Source: Methylomarinum sp. Ch1-1 (GTDB lineage Bacteria > Pseudomonadota > Gammaproteobacteria > Methylococcales > Methylomonadaceae). From it: a stretch of 64,000 nt of DNA. The notes under the pieces were generated by a model. That model was not told the origin of the DNA and searched no databases. It worked only from the letters and a program-made list of their open reading frames with translations. Made by a program: the position numbers and the translations under genes. The stretch spans positions 186,001 through 250,000 of the forward strand of contig NZ_CP157743.1 of assembly GCF_030717995.2 (NCBI RefSeq). Reading direction: 5' to 3'. Shown here in pieces: positions 1-9,793 of the stretch (positions within the stretch are counted from its first letter, which is position 1; each line of letters opens with the position of its first letter).

Positions 1-451
1 CAGTCGGACCATCCGCCCCCCCGATAATCGCAATAGCGGCCGCATCCTTAAACGAGAACTCAAGCCCCGGAACGGCGTTCAACGCCAACGCGCCGAGTAA
101 GGTCGCAAAGATACCAAACTGAGCAGCCGCCCCCAGAAAAAGGGTCTTGGGATTAGCCAGCATCGGGCCGAAATCGGTCATTGCGCCGACCCCCATGAAG
201 ATCAACAGCGGGAAAACCCCGGTTTTAATGCCGCCATAGAGATAATATAAGATACCGCCTTCCTCGGCGATTCCGGCGATCGGAATATTGCTGAGAATGG
301 CGCCAAAGCCGATCGGCAGCAGTAATAAAGGCTCGAAGCCCTTTTTGATCGCCAAAAACAATAACAGGAAACCGACCGCCATCATGATGGCTTGTGATCC
401 GCTGAAATTGTACAGGCCTGTGCTTTCCCATAAAAGTGTGAGATTTTCCAT
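1..451 (-). CDS. oadB: Oxaloacetate decarboxylase beta subunit, partial (C-terminus outside window)
   Basis: This is the integral-membrane, sodium-translocating subunit of oxaloacetate decarboxylase, which decarboxylates carboxybiotin and exports Na+. Only the first 150 residues are visible; the gene continues past the left edge. The ATG is at 449-451, followed by a short amphipathic N-terminus, several hydrophobic segments and the family motif GGADGPT at the last visible residues. It lies downstream of oadG and oadA on the same strand, in the standard G-A-B order, but a 134-bp MITE-like element separates it from oadA. The closely related methylmalonyl-CoA and glutaconyl-CoA decarboxylase beta subunits cannot be told apart from this part alone; the adjacent oadA favours oxaloacetate. 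Confidence 0.93.
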   Translation of the reverse strand, partial: MENLTLLWESTGLYNFSGSQAIMMAVGFLLLFLAIKKGFEPLLLLPIGFGAILSNIPIAGIAEEGGILYYLYGGIKTGVFPLLIFMGVGAMTDFGPMLANPKTLFLGAAAQFGIFATLLGALALNAVPGLEFSFKDAAAIAIIGGADGPT

Positions 452-591
452 GAAAGGTCTCTGTAATAACTATTTGTGATAACTAAAAGCAAGCAGCCTG
501 AACCCCGCCGGCTTTCGACAGGAACGCCTCTGTCGAAACGGCAAGCCGGCCATCAAGACACGATACCGCAGGCTGCAATAAAACATTTAAA

Positions 592-725
592 GTAACTACT
601 CACCCTCATTCGTAGGGTGGATAAGCGGGGCGCATCCACCGGTTCGGCATCTTTGGCGGATGCGCTCTTCAGGCTTATCCACCCTACATGCCCTGCTTCG
701 TTCGATAAGTGGGGCGAGCAGTTAC
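592..725. mobile_element. MITE-like element with IS66-type ends, between oadA and oadB
   Basis: The element is 134 bp and non-coding. Its ends are GTAACTACTCACCC at 592-605 and the inverted GTAACTGCTCGCCC at 712-725 (12 of 14 identical). The flanks are an imperfect 8-bp direct repeat, CATTTAAA at 584-591 and CATGTAAA at 726-733. Inside is a nested palindrome: GTAGGGTGGATAAGC at 612-626 pairs perfectly with 673-687, and CGCATCC at 631-637 with 658-664. GTAA termini and 8-bp duplications are known traits of IS66-family elements; the assignment is inferred because no transposase is present. It begins 13 bp after the oadA stop codon. Confidence 0.65.
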
Positions 726-738
726 CATGTAAACTTGA

Positions 739-2511
739 TTACAAGGTAATTAAGGCATCACCTACAGCCACAGCATCACCCTCTTTTACATTGATGGCGC
801 TGACCACGCCGGCGACTTTGGCTCGAACTTCCGTTTCCATTTTCATCGCTTCCATGATCACAACCACGTCACCGGCGGCAACGTTATCTCCTACTTTTAC
901 TTTGACTTTCAAAATATTTCCGGCCATCGGCGACTCGATGGCCGCGCCACCTCCGGACTCAGCCGGCGCCGGCGCAGCGGTTTCGCCGGCAGGCTGAACA
1001 TTGACATCGGAACCGCCGGGCCCCACGACGACGTTATAAGTGCGCCCATCGACATTGACCGAGTAAGACTCCACCGCAGCGCCGCTTTTGCCTTTCTCGG
1101 GCTGAACGGCGGCATGGGCTTCCGGATTGGGCGCCGGCTCGAAAGCATCGGGATTGCCTCGATTAGCGAGAAACTTCCAGCCGACCTGGGCAAACAAGCC
1201 GTTAATCAGCGCATCTTCCTCGACATTATCGGCCAGCTTGACCCCTTCGACGGCGGCTTTTTCCTTGACTTCGGCGACCAACTTGTCCATTTCCGGCTCC
1301 AATAAATCGGCCGGACGACAGGTGATCGGCTCCCCGCCATCCAGCACGCGGGCCTGCAGTTCTTTGTTCACTTCGGCCGGTGTGGCGCCGTACTCGCCTT
1401 TCAACACGCCGGCGGTTTCCTTGCTGATGGTTTTATAGCGCTCGCCGGCCAGCACATTCATCACCGCCTGGGTGCCGACAATCTGCGAAGTCGGCGTAAC
1501 CAACGGAATGTAACCCAGATCTTCTCTGACCCTAGGAATCTCTTTCAATACTTCATCAAACTTGTCTCCGGCGCCCTGCTCTTTCAGCTGACTTTCCATA
1601 TTGGTCAACATGCCTCCGGGCACCTGAGACACCAGAATACGGCCATCGACGCCCTTCAGGCTGCCTTCGAACTGGGCGTATTTTTTACGGATGCCGCGAA
1701 AATAGGCGGCGATTTTTTCCAGTTTGAGCAAATCTAAGCCGGTATCTCTCTCCTGCCCTTGCAGACTGGCGACGATGGTTTCGGTCGGGCTATGACCATA
1801 AGTCATGCTCAATGACGAGATCGCGGTATCGACATTATCGATGCCGGCCTCGATCGCCTTGATATAGGTTCCTACGCTCAAACCGGTAGTGGCGTGGCAT
1901 TGCATATGAATAGGAATATCGACCGCTTGTTTCAGCTTGCCGATCAGTTCATAGGCGGCATAAGGCGTCAGCAATCCGGCCATATCCTTGATACAGATCG
2001 AATGTGCGCCCATATCTTCGATGACGCGTCCTTGCTCGACCCATTTGTCGATGGTATGCACCGGGCTGGTGGTATAAGAAATCGTGCCCTGTGCGTGCGC
2101 ATCGGTGTTCAACACGGCCTTGACTGCGCGTTCGATATTGCGCATGTCGTTCATCGCGTCAAAAATCCGGAATACATCGATACCGTTGACGGCACAACGC
2201 TCGACAAACTTATCGACCACATCATCGGCATAATGACGATAACCGAGAATGTTCTGACCGCGAAACAGCATTTGCTGCGGCGTATTGGGCATCGCGGCCT
2301 TCAGTAAACGCAGCCTTTCCCAGGGGTCTTCGCCCAGATAGCGTATACAGGCATCAAATGTCGCCCCTCCCCAGGACTCCATCGACCAGTAGCCGATTTG
2401 ATCCAGTTGTTCGCAGATCGGTAACATGTCTTCGATACGCAGGCGCGTGGCCAGTATCGATTGGTGAGCGTCGCGTAGAACGACTTCAGTGATACCTAAC
2501 GGTTTTGCCAT
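739..2511 (-). CDS. oadA: Oxaloacetate decarboxylase alpha subunit (biotin-carrying)
   Basis: This is the cytoplasmic carboxyltransferase subunit that moves the carboxyl group of oxaloacetate to biotin, giving pyruvate. At 590 aa it has the family's usual length. The N-terminal half is the HMGL-like TIM barrel, beginning with [10 protein letters not shown]; the middle is the conserved carboxylase domain; an Ala/Pro/Gly linker near residues 505-530 leads to a biotinyl domain with EAMKMETE, the biotinylated Lys being about residue 557. The ATG at 2509-2511 follows an AG-rich stretch. OadG is 241 bp upstream and oadB downstream. The same fold occurs in pyruvate carboxylase subunit B, but OadG and OadB as neighbours decide for the membrane decarboxylase. 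Confidence 0.96.
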   Translation of the reverse strand: MAKPLGITEVVLRDAHQSILATRLRIEDMLPICEQLDQIGYWSMESWGGATFDACIRYLGEDPWERLRLLKAAMPNTPQQMLFRGQNILGYRHYADDVVDKFVERCAVNGIDVFRIFDAMNDMRNIERAVKAVLNTDAHAQGTISYTTSPVHTIDKWVEQGRVIEDMGAHSICIKDMAGLLTPYAAYELIGKLKQAVDIPIHMQCHATTGLSVGTYIKAIEAGIDNVDTAISSLSMTYGHSPTETIVASLQGQERDTGLDLLKLEKIAAYFRGIRKKYAQFEGSLKGVDGRILVSQVPGGMLTNMESQLKEQGAGDKFDEVLKEIPRVREDLGYIPLVTPTSQIVGTQAVMNVLAGERYKTISKETAGVLKGEYGATPAEVNKELQARVLDGGEPITCRPADLLEPEMDKLVAEVKEKAAVEGVKLADNVEEDALINGLFAQVGWKFLANRGNPDAFEPAPNPEAHAAVQPEKGKSGAAVESYSVNVDGRTYNVVVGPGGSDVNVQPAGETAAPAPAESGGGAAIESPMAGNILKVKVKVGDNVAAGDVVVIMEAMKMETEVRAKVAGVVSAINVKEGDAVAVGDALITL

Positions 2512-2752
2512 TATTGTTCTCCCGGACCTTTTTGGGTCAAGCTGTAATTTTACCTTGTGGGTAATAATCTATTTAAAGGGTATAAAGTTATCTGACTATG
2601 CACAGGTTTGCTATTGAGTGCTTAGGAGACTCGCCGCCCAGCCTCCTGGCCGCTCCAGCAACCTGCATGTTCACAGCCATGAAATACATGAACATCCCAT
2701 CCGTTGCGCTGTCATTATAATTGACGGTGAAATAACGGCCGCAGATAGAGTC

Positions 2753-2989
2753 TTAGTGATGTTTGCGACGATATTGAGTAACAGCCGCCGTGATCGCAGC
2801 GATAACACTTTGATCGACTGCGCCCGAGGCAACAGGGGGAACAGATTTCACTAGCTGTTGGGACGGAAAAAAGCGTTGTATCGCCGAAGACATCAGGTTG
2901 ACCGCGACAATCAGCGCCGCCAAAAAAACAAACACGATGCCCATTCCGGTCAACATCAGCTCAAGCCCCTGGTTCATCATCTCGTTCAT
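2753..2989 (-). CDS. oadG: Oxaloacetate decarboxylase gamma subunit
   Basis: This is a small membrane anchor of 78 aa that holds the alpha and beta subunits together and in known enzymes binds Zn2+ through its C-terminus. One transmembrane segment spans about residues 10-34. The C-terminal part contains an alanine-rich stretch and ends in RRKHH, consistent with the metal-binding tail. It is the first gene of the oad operon and is divergent from rnfB. The 241 bp before oadA carries no convincing gene; it includes a small inverted repeat ATGTTCA/TGAACAT at 2667-2695. The identification relies on size, topology and position, because this family is poorly conserved. Confidence 0.85.
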   Translation of the reverse strand: MNEMMNQGLELMLTGMGIVFVFLAALIVAVNLMSSAIQRFFPSQQLVKSVPPVASGAVDQSVIAAITAAVTQYRRKHH

Positions 2990-3227
2990 GTTATCAAACC
3001 ATAAATATTGTAATATTCGGGCATTATGCCCAAATCCAGACCATTAAACAATATTGGATAAATGCAATGAAGTCATACAACACCCTATAAACAGCTACTT
3101 ATATGCGGAGATAGTTTTGCCATATGCAGCCGTTTTCGTGTAAAGTACTCTGTTCCCTAAACCATGCCGAACACACGCAAACCCTATGCTCCACATGGAT
3201 TTGCGGTTTCACAGTTAGAGACGATAA
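2990..3227. promoter_or_regulatory. Divergent oadG / rnfB intergenic control region
   Basis: This 238-bp AT-rich spacer lies between two divergent operons. It contains the 13-bp palindrome GGGCATTATGCCC at 3019-3031 next to the AT-palindromic AATATTGTAATATT, both close to the oadG start and plausible operator sites. Towards rnfB, TTGCCA at 3117-3122 and TAAAGT at 3141-3146 (18-bp spacer) resemble a sigma-70 promoter. Start sites and regulators are not known; the assignment is inferred from position and sequence shape. Confidence 0.35.
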
Positions 3228-4112
3228 ATGATTTCGAGTATAGTTACCGCCGCCCTTTTCATGGTTGCTTTGGGCGTCACGTTGGCGGTCATTTTGGCCA
3301 TCGCCAATAAAAAATTGTTTGTCTACGAAGATCCTCGCATCGAAGAGGTCGACGAAATGCTGCCGCAAGCGCAATGCGGCGCCTGCGGCGTCCCCGGCTG
3401 TCGACCTTTTGCCGAGGCGGTGGTATCCGGACAAAAAAACCCCTCGGACTGCACGGTAAACACGCCGGAAGGCAATGCCAAAATCGCGGCCTATCTGGGG
3501 GTCGACATGCAGTCCAAGGAAAAAGTGGTCGCACGCTTGGCTTGCGCCGGCGGCACCCATGTCGCCTACACCCGCGCGAAATACGAAGGCATGAAAACCT
3601 GTCAGGCGGCTACCGTGGTTTCAGGCGGCGGCAAAGGCTGCAATTGGGGCTGCCTGGGTTTAGGAGACTGCGAAGAAGTCTGTGATTTTGACGCTATTTT
3701 CATGGACGAACACGGGCTGCCGATCGTCATCGAAGACAAATGCACCGCCTGCAACGATTGTGTCGTCGTATGCCCGAAAGATCTTTTTTCCCTGCAACCG
3801 GTCAGTCATAAACTGTTTGTCGCCTGCAAGAGCCTGGATGAGGGCGACGAGGCGCAACACGAATGCGAGGTGGCTTGCACCGCCTGTGAAAAATGCGTGG
3901 TTGACGCCCCCGAGGGACTGATAGAAATCAAAAATAACCTGGCCGTGATCGATTACAAAAAATATGACGAAATAGAGGTCGACCGAACTCCGATCGAACG
4001 TTGCCCCACCGGCGCCATCGTCTGGATAGACAGCAAGCTGGGCACGACCCGCTCTAGCGTGGGCAGGGAAGCAAAAAGATCGAATCGTAACGAATCGCTG
4101 CCGGTCGGCTAA
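3228..4112 (+). CDS. rnfB: Rnf complex ferredoxin-accepting subunit RnfB (long form)
   Basis: RnfB takes electrons from reduced ferredoxin into the membrane Rnf complex (ferredoxin:NAD+ oxidoreductase). There is an N-terminal membrane anchor at residues 4-26. An Fe-S domain follows with Cys50, 53, 58 and 75, then a Cys-rich stretch (Cys125 to Cys152), a classical ferredoxin motif with Cys172, 175, 178 and 182 followed by Pro, and a further cluster at Cys213, 217, 220 and 223 with Cys259-Pro. The 294 aa is about 100 longer than the usual gammaproteobacterial RnfB and resembles the long RnfB of anaerobes. It is separated from the other rnf genes by nifJ, which suggests direct electron delivery from PFOR. 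Confidence 0.93.
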   Translation: MISSIVTAALFMVALGVTLAVILAIANKKLFVYEDPRIEEVDEMLPQAQCGACGVPGCRPFAEAVVSGQKNPSDCTVNTPEGNAKIAAYLGVDMQSKEKVVARLACAGGTHVAYTRAKYEGMKTCQAATVVSGGGKGCNWGCLGLGDCEEVCDFDAIFMDEHGLPIVIEDKCTACNDCVVVCPKDLFSLQPVSHKLFVACKSLDEGDEAQHECEVACTACEKCVVDAPEGLIEIKNNLAVIDYKKYDEIEVDRTPIERCPTGAIVWIDSKLGTTRSSVGREAKRSNRNESLPVG

Positions 4113-4650
4113 GCATCGCCCGCATCGAACCCATTAAAACACGCATTGATAGATAAAGTCTCCGAAGCTTATCCAATCACTCCGGACGCCGCTCGGAACA
4201 GCTTAGGAACGAGTATGAAATAACTTCTCCAAATGTCGGAAGAGGAATCGGTGGCTCGATTGACAGGTGTCGGCGGCAGGGACAGCCGCCGTCAAGCCTA
4301 CGCCGCACAAGGATGTGCAAGTGCCGCGTGAGATAGGAAATCGGAAGCGGCCGCCGCACAAGGACGTGTAAGTGCAGCGGTAAGCAGGAGCTGTTAGCTG
4401 CCACCCAGCACCTAAATTCCATAGGATAATGGCTGCGATAAATCATCTTCGTTTATTTAGGTGCTGGGTGAACGGCGTCCTGTCAAGCGAGTTACCGAAC
4501 CTCCACAAAGCCTACTGTTTCGGGAAGTTATTTTGTGCATATTCCTTAGCGCCGGGCATTTTCAAGCGCACCCAGTCATTGAAAATGAAAACAAATTATC
4601 TGCGATTCAATCCTTGTCAGTTGAATCGGCAAAATACATAGGGGAATCTT
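4113..4650. other. rnfB-nifJ spacer filled with repeats
   Basis: This 538-bp stretch has no supportable gene. It holds two imperfect 28-bp direct repeats (4301-4328 and 4352-4379, 25 of 28 identical, centred on CCGCACAAGGA) and a 69-bp palindrome at 4402-4470. Outer inverted arms GAAATAACTTC at 4217-4227 and GAAGTTATTT at 4524-4533 suggest that the whole stretch is a degenerate fold-back element. The nifJ start is preceded by a good ribosome site, AGGGGA at about 4639-4644. Confidence 0.6.
4402..4470. repeat. 69-bp palindromic repeat, copy 1
   Basis: The perfect 16-bp arms CACCCAGCACCTAAAT at 4402-4417 and their inverse at 4455-4470 enclose a 37-nt loop. A second copy at 14359-14427 differs at only two loop positions, and both are followed by AACGGCGTC. 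Such arms would form a strong hairpin in RNA or cruciform in DNA. The two copies bracket the nifJ-rnfCDGEA block. Confidence 0.85.
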
Positions 4651-7600
4651 ATGGCTATTTTTGGCAAATCGAAAGAACAGAAAACATTTAAATACCCGGG
4701 CCTGCGCATGGCGATGGACGGCAACTCGGCGGTGATCATGTGCGAACGTGAATCCAGCGATGCCGCCGGCGCTTTCCCGATCACGCCAGCCTCCGATATG
4801 GGGGAGTATTGGGCGGAAGCCGTCAACAACGGGCATTTGAATGTTTCCAATCGGCCATTGATTTTCATCCAGCCCGAAGGCGAACATGCCGCCGCCGGCA
4901 TGACCGCCGGTCTGTCCTTGAGCGGCCTGCGCGCCAGCAACTTTTCCGCGTCGCAAGGCATCGCCTACATGCACGAATCGCTGTATGCCGCGGTCGGAAA
5001 AAGGCTGCCCTATGTATTGAATATCGCCTCGCGGGCTATCACCAAATCTTCGCTGAATGTCCATTGTGGCCATGACGATTACCACTGCATCGACGATACC
5101 GGCTTCATCCAGATGTTTGCCAACAGCGCCCAGGCCGTCGCCGACCTGAACATCATCGGCCGCAAGATCGCCGAATTAAGCCTGAACCCGATCGCCGTCG
5201 CCCAAGACGGTTTCTTGACCTCGCACCTGATCGAACCCTTGAACGTCCCGGAACGCGAGCTGATCGAAGAGTATCTGGGCCTGCCCGACGACATCATCCC
5301 GACGCCGACGCCGGCGCAACGCATCCTCTACGGCGAGACCCGACGTCGAATCCCAATCAACTGGGACGTAGACCGGCCGTTGATGACCGGCACGGTGACC
5401 AATCAGGACGCCTACATGCAATCCACGGCCGCGCAGCGTCCCTATTTCTTCGATCATGTCGCCGACTTCACCGATCAATGCATGGACGAATGGTATCAAT
5501 TGACCGGCCGGCGCTACCAGCGCGTCGGTTTAAGCGGCCATGAAAACGGCGACTACCTGATTGTCGGCCAGGGCAGCGTGACCATGACCGCCGCCACGGT
5601 CGCTAAATACCTGCTGGAAAGCCGCGGCCTGAAAGTCAGCGTCGCCGACATGACGATGTTCCGCCCCTTCCCCGGCGACCTGATCGGCAAGCTCGTCAAA
5701 GGCCGCAAAGGCGTCTTGGTGCTGGAACGCACCGACCAGCCGCTGGCCGAAGATCTGCCGTTGATCCGCGAAATCCGTGCGACGATCGGCAAATGCCAGG
5801 AAAACGGCCGCAGCAAAAGCGACAAACCCTATCCGAACTACGAAAGCTATAAAAAAGCCGACGATGCGCCCGATTTGTTTTCCGGCTCGTTTGGCCTCGG
5901 CAGCCGCGACCTGCAGCCGGGCGATTTGATCGCGGCGGTCGAAAACATGTTGCCGGACGGCAAAAAGAAAAAATTCTTCTATCTGGGCATCGAGTTTACC
6001 CGCGAGACCGCTTACTCGCCCAAACAGGAAATACAGATACAACAAGTCGAAGAGGCTTACCCGGGCATCCGCGACCTGGCCCTGAAACGCGCCGAAAACC
6101 CGAACCTGCTGCCGAAAAACAGCCTGACCGTGCGCATGCATTCGGTCGGCGGCTGGGGAGCGATCACCACCGGCAAAAACCTGGCGATGACGCTGTTCGA
6201 TCTGCTCGGTTTCGACATCAAGGCCAATCCGAAATACGGCTCCGAGAAAAAAGGCCAGCCCACGACTTATTATTTGTCGGTGGCGCCGGAACCGATTCAG
6301 CTCAATTGCGAATATCATCATGTTGACGTAGTGCTGTCTCCGGACCCCAACGTATTCACCCACGCCAACCCGCTGTTCGGCCTGGACGAAGGCGGCACCT
6401 TCATCATCCAAAGCAGCCTGGGCTCCGATGAGGAACTCTGGCGTTCGTTTCCGAGGGCCGCTCAACAATATATCGTCGACAAAAACATCAAGGTGTACTA
6501 TGTCGACGCGTTCAAGATCGCCCGCGAGGAAGCGAGCGACCCGGACCTGCAGTTCCGCATGCAAGGCATCGCCTTTCAGGGCGCCTTTTTCGAAGCGTCG
6601 CCGATCGCCGAAAATGCCGGCAAGAGCCATGAGGAGATTCTCGACGCGGTCCATCAAACGCTGCAAGCCAAATTCGGCCACAAGGGCGAACAGGCGGTGG
6701 AAGACAACTTCCGCACGGTCAAACGCGGCTTCGACGAAACTCGCGAGCTGGATGTCGCGTCGATGACGGTCGGCGACGTCAACAGCACCGCCGAAACTAA
6801 ACCGCTGTCGACACCGGTGATGCTGCGCAGACGCCCCGCCAACGACGATCCGTTGACTGATGTGCACCGTTTCTGGGATCAAACCGGCTATTCCTATATC
6901 AACGGCCAAGGTTCTGACAATCTGGCCGACCCGTTTATGGCCACCAGCGCGATCCCTGCCGCGACCGGCATCTTTCGCGACATGACCAGCATCCGTCACG
7001 AACACCCGGTGTGGATTCCGGAAAACTGCACCGCCTGCGGCGACTGCTTTTCTCTGTGTCCGGACACCGCGATCCCCGGCTTGATCAACACGGTCGGCGA
7101 AGTCTTCGAAACCAACATCAAACGGGTGGAAAAACAAGGTCACAGCGTCAAGCATCTGCGCCGCGCCGTGCGCAGCGTGGAACGAAAATACCACGCGTTG
7201 ACCGCCAGCAAATCGGAAGGCGACGACCTGAAGCCGATATTCGCAAAAGCCATCGGCGAAACGATCAAGGAATATCCGGAAACGGACCGCGCCGAAGTGA
7301 CGCAGGAATTCGAATGGTTCAAAGAGGCCGTCGGCGACTTCAAGTTCGCCCTGGTCAAACCCTACCATGACGCGATGAACAAGCGCCAAGCCAACAGCGG
7401 CGGCCTCTATTCGATCACGATCAACCCTTATGCCTGTAAGGGCTGCATGGAATGCGTCAAGGAATGTGAAGACGGCGCGCTGGAAGCGCAGACGCAAACC
7501 CCTGAAACCGTCGAAAAGCTGCGTACGGAGTGGGATTACTGGCTGGACCTGCCGACCTCGAATCCGAAGTTCGATCGCATCGACGATCTCGACGAGAAAA

Positions 7601-9641
7601 TCGGCGCCCTGCACACGCTGATGCAGGACAAGACCAATTATCTATCGATGCCGTGCGGCGACGGCGCCTGCCCAGGCTGCGGGGAAAAAACGGTGATCCA
7701 CCTGTTCACCTCGACCGTGACCGCGATGATGCAGCCGCGGGTCAAGAAACAGGTCGCCCGCATCGAGCAACTGATCAGCGGAATGGAACAGCACATCCGT
7801 CTGAAACTGGCGGAAAACCTCGATATCGGCGACGTCGATGCGATCGAGGCGGCGATCGAGCAGAACCAAAGCGTCGACCTGACCCTGTCCAAACTCAGCA
7901 TCGTGCTCGATGACGGCAAACCCAGTCAGCCGATCGACAAGAAATGGCTGAAATGGGCGACACAGCTGATCGCCAAACTGAAGCATTTGAAATGGCAGTA
8001 TGTCGAAGGCATCACCGGCGACGGCCGCGCGGCGATGGGCATCAGCAACAGCACCGGCTGCACCAGTGTCTGGGGCTCGACCTTCCCGTTCAACCCCTAT
8101 CCGTTCCCGTGGACCAATCATTTGTTCCAGGATTCGCCGTCGGTGGCGATGGGCTTGTTCGAAGGGCATATGATCAAGATGGCCGAGGGCTTCAAGGCGA
8201 TACGAATGGCCGAACTGGAAGTCGCCGGCAAATACGACAAGGACGAGCACGACAAATTCTTCACCTATTTCGATTGGCGACAGTTCAGCGAGGAAGAATA
8301 CAAGCTCTGTCCGCCAGTGGTTTGCATCGGCGGCGACGGCGCGATGTACGACATCGGCTTCCAAAACCTGTCCCGCGCGCTGATGTCCGGCACCCCGATC
8401 AAGGTGTTGGTGCTCGACACCCAGGTTTATTCCAACACCGGCGGCCAAGCCTGCACCTCGGGATTTCTCGGCCAGGTGGCCGACATGGCGCCGTACGGCC
8501 AACACAAGAAAGGCAAACAGGAAAAACGCAAGGAAATGAGCCTGATTTCGATGGCGCACCGCACCAGCTATGTGCTGCAGAGCGCCCAATCGCATCTGAA
8601 CCACTTGCTGGAAGGCTATATCGACGGCCTCAACTATCGCGGCCCGGCGATCTGGAATATCTATTCGGTCTGCCAACCGGAACACGGCGTCGGCGATGAC
8701 ATGGCGACCCGGCAAAGCAAGTTGGCGGTCGAGTCGCGCGCCTATCCGCTGGCCAGTTACGATCCCGACAAGGGAACGACCTGGAAACAATGCCTGTCAT
8801 TGAGAAACAACCCGGATATGGACAAGGACTGGAGCACCTATACCCTCCATTACACCGATGAATACGGCAACAAGGAGAGCATGGAGCTGCCGTTGACCTT
8901 CGCCGATTGGGCGCTGACCGAAGGTCGTTTCCGCAAGCATTTCAAAATCGCGCCGCAGGAAAAATGGAATGACGACATGGTCTTGCTGCATGAATTCATC
9001 GATCTGGACGAAGACGGCCGCGATGGACTTTTCCCCTATATCTGGGCGATCAATCCGCAGGACAATACCCTGATCAGGGTGCTGGTCGCCGATGAGATCG
9101 TGCAGTCTACGATCGAGCGCCGCGAATACTGGCGTCTGCTGAAAGGCCTGGTCGGCGAAGACGAGAAGATCGATCCGCAGGCGATCGCCGACCAGGCCAA
9201 GGCCGAGGCGGCGCAAACGCTGGTGTCCGGGCTGATGAATCTGGCCACCGGCGGTTCCGCCGAGGATCTGCTGAAAGCGATCACCTCCGCTCAGGTCGCG
9301 CCCGCCGCCAAGCGGCCGCAGCGCCGGCGCCTGCTGCCGCCAGCCCTGCCGCGCCGGCCTCGGAAGCAAGCGAAGGCAAGGCGGACAGCGGTTTCGAACC
9401 GGTCTGGATCGATACGCCGGATTGTACGACCTGCGATGAATGCGTCGACATCAATCCGAAAATTTTCCAGTACAATAGCGATAAAAAGGCGATCGTCGTC
9501 GACCCGACTGCGGGAACCTACGAAGACATTGTCCGGGCGGCGGAAAAATGCACCGCGGTAATCATACACCCGGGAAAACCGTGGAATCCGGATGAACCGA
9601 ATCTGGATAAGCTGATCAAACGGGCGGAAAAATTTCAATAA
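4651..9641 (+). CDS. nifJ: Pyruvate:ferredoxin (flavodoxin) oxidoreductase with C-terminal ferredoxin domain; frameshift near 9310
   Basis: The enzyme oxidises pyruvate plus CoA to acetyl-CoA and CO2 and reduces ferredoxin or flavodoxin. The N-terminal half carries the pyrimidine-binding and gamma domains. Fe-S motifs CTACGDCFSLCP near residue 793 and CKGCMECVKEC near 929 form the 2x[4Fe-4S] domain, CGDGACPGCGEK near 1002 holds the proximal cluster, and GGDGAMYDIG near 1228 with YSNTGGQ marks the thiamine-PP site. It is much longer than the usual 1,170-1,200 aa because of inserts between these motifs. The initial frame stays open to 9561 but becomes arginine-rich nonsense after about 9310. 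One base lower, the reading continues through an Ala/Pro linker into a one-cluster ferredoxin domain (CTTCDEC, later Cys) ending at 9641. It lies within the rnf cluster. Confidence 0.92.
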
Positions 9642-9667
9642 TGCCCGCTGGGCCGGCTGACGTTGAT

Positions 9668-9707
9668 CACAAAGAGCACCCGGGCGCAGGCCTTGGTGCT
9701 CTTTGTG
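9668..9707 (+). other. Strong hairpin between nifJ and rnfC
   Basis: CACAAAGAGCACC at 9668-9680 pairs perfectly with GGTGCTCTTTGTG at 9695-9707 around a 14-nt GC-rich loop, 26 bp after the nifJ stop. No T-tract follows, so a simple intrinsic terminator is unlikely. It could be an mRNA processing or stability element that sets the ratio of NifJ to Rnf subunits; that role is inferred. Confidence 0.55.
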
Positions 9708-9793
9708 GTTCACAGGAACGATAAAACCCTGATCGCTAAGGGGATTCAACATCGAGTAGCCGCCTAAATGGGCCGACAAGACAAAACATATCC

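Noticed and set aside
617-997. A 126-aa plus-strand frame across the MITE and oadA end
   Set aside because: It is antisense to the biotinyl domain and starts within a repeat.
2618-2854. A 78-aa plus-strand frame in the oadG-oadA spacer
   Set aside because: It overlaps the 3' half of oadG in antisense, and no motif or ribosome site was seen.
4471-4650. Sigma-54 promoter upstream of nifJ
   Set aside because: Looked for the GG-N10-GC type signature because nifJ is often nitrogen-regulated; no convincing match was found.
5530-7614. A 694-aa open frame antisense to nifJ
   Set aside because: It lies wholly opposite conserved PFOR motifs; its Phe/Arg/Val-rich composition is a shadow of GC-rich codon use, with no ribosome site or domain.
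7642-8790. A 382-aa antisense frame over the TPP domain of nifJ
   Set aside because: It is opposite the best conserved part of nifJ and has no recognisable motif.
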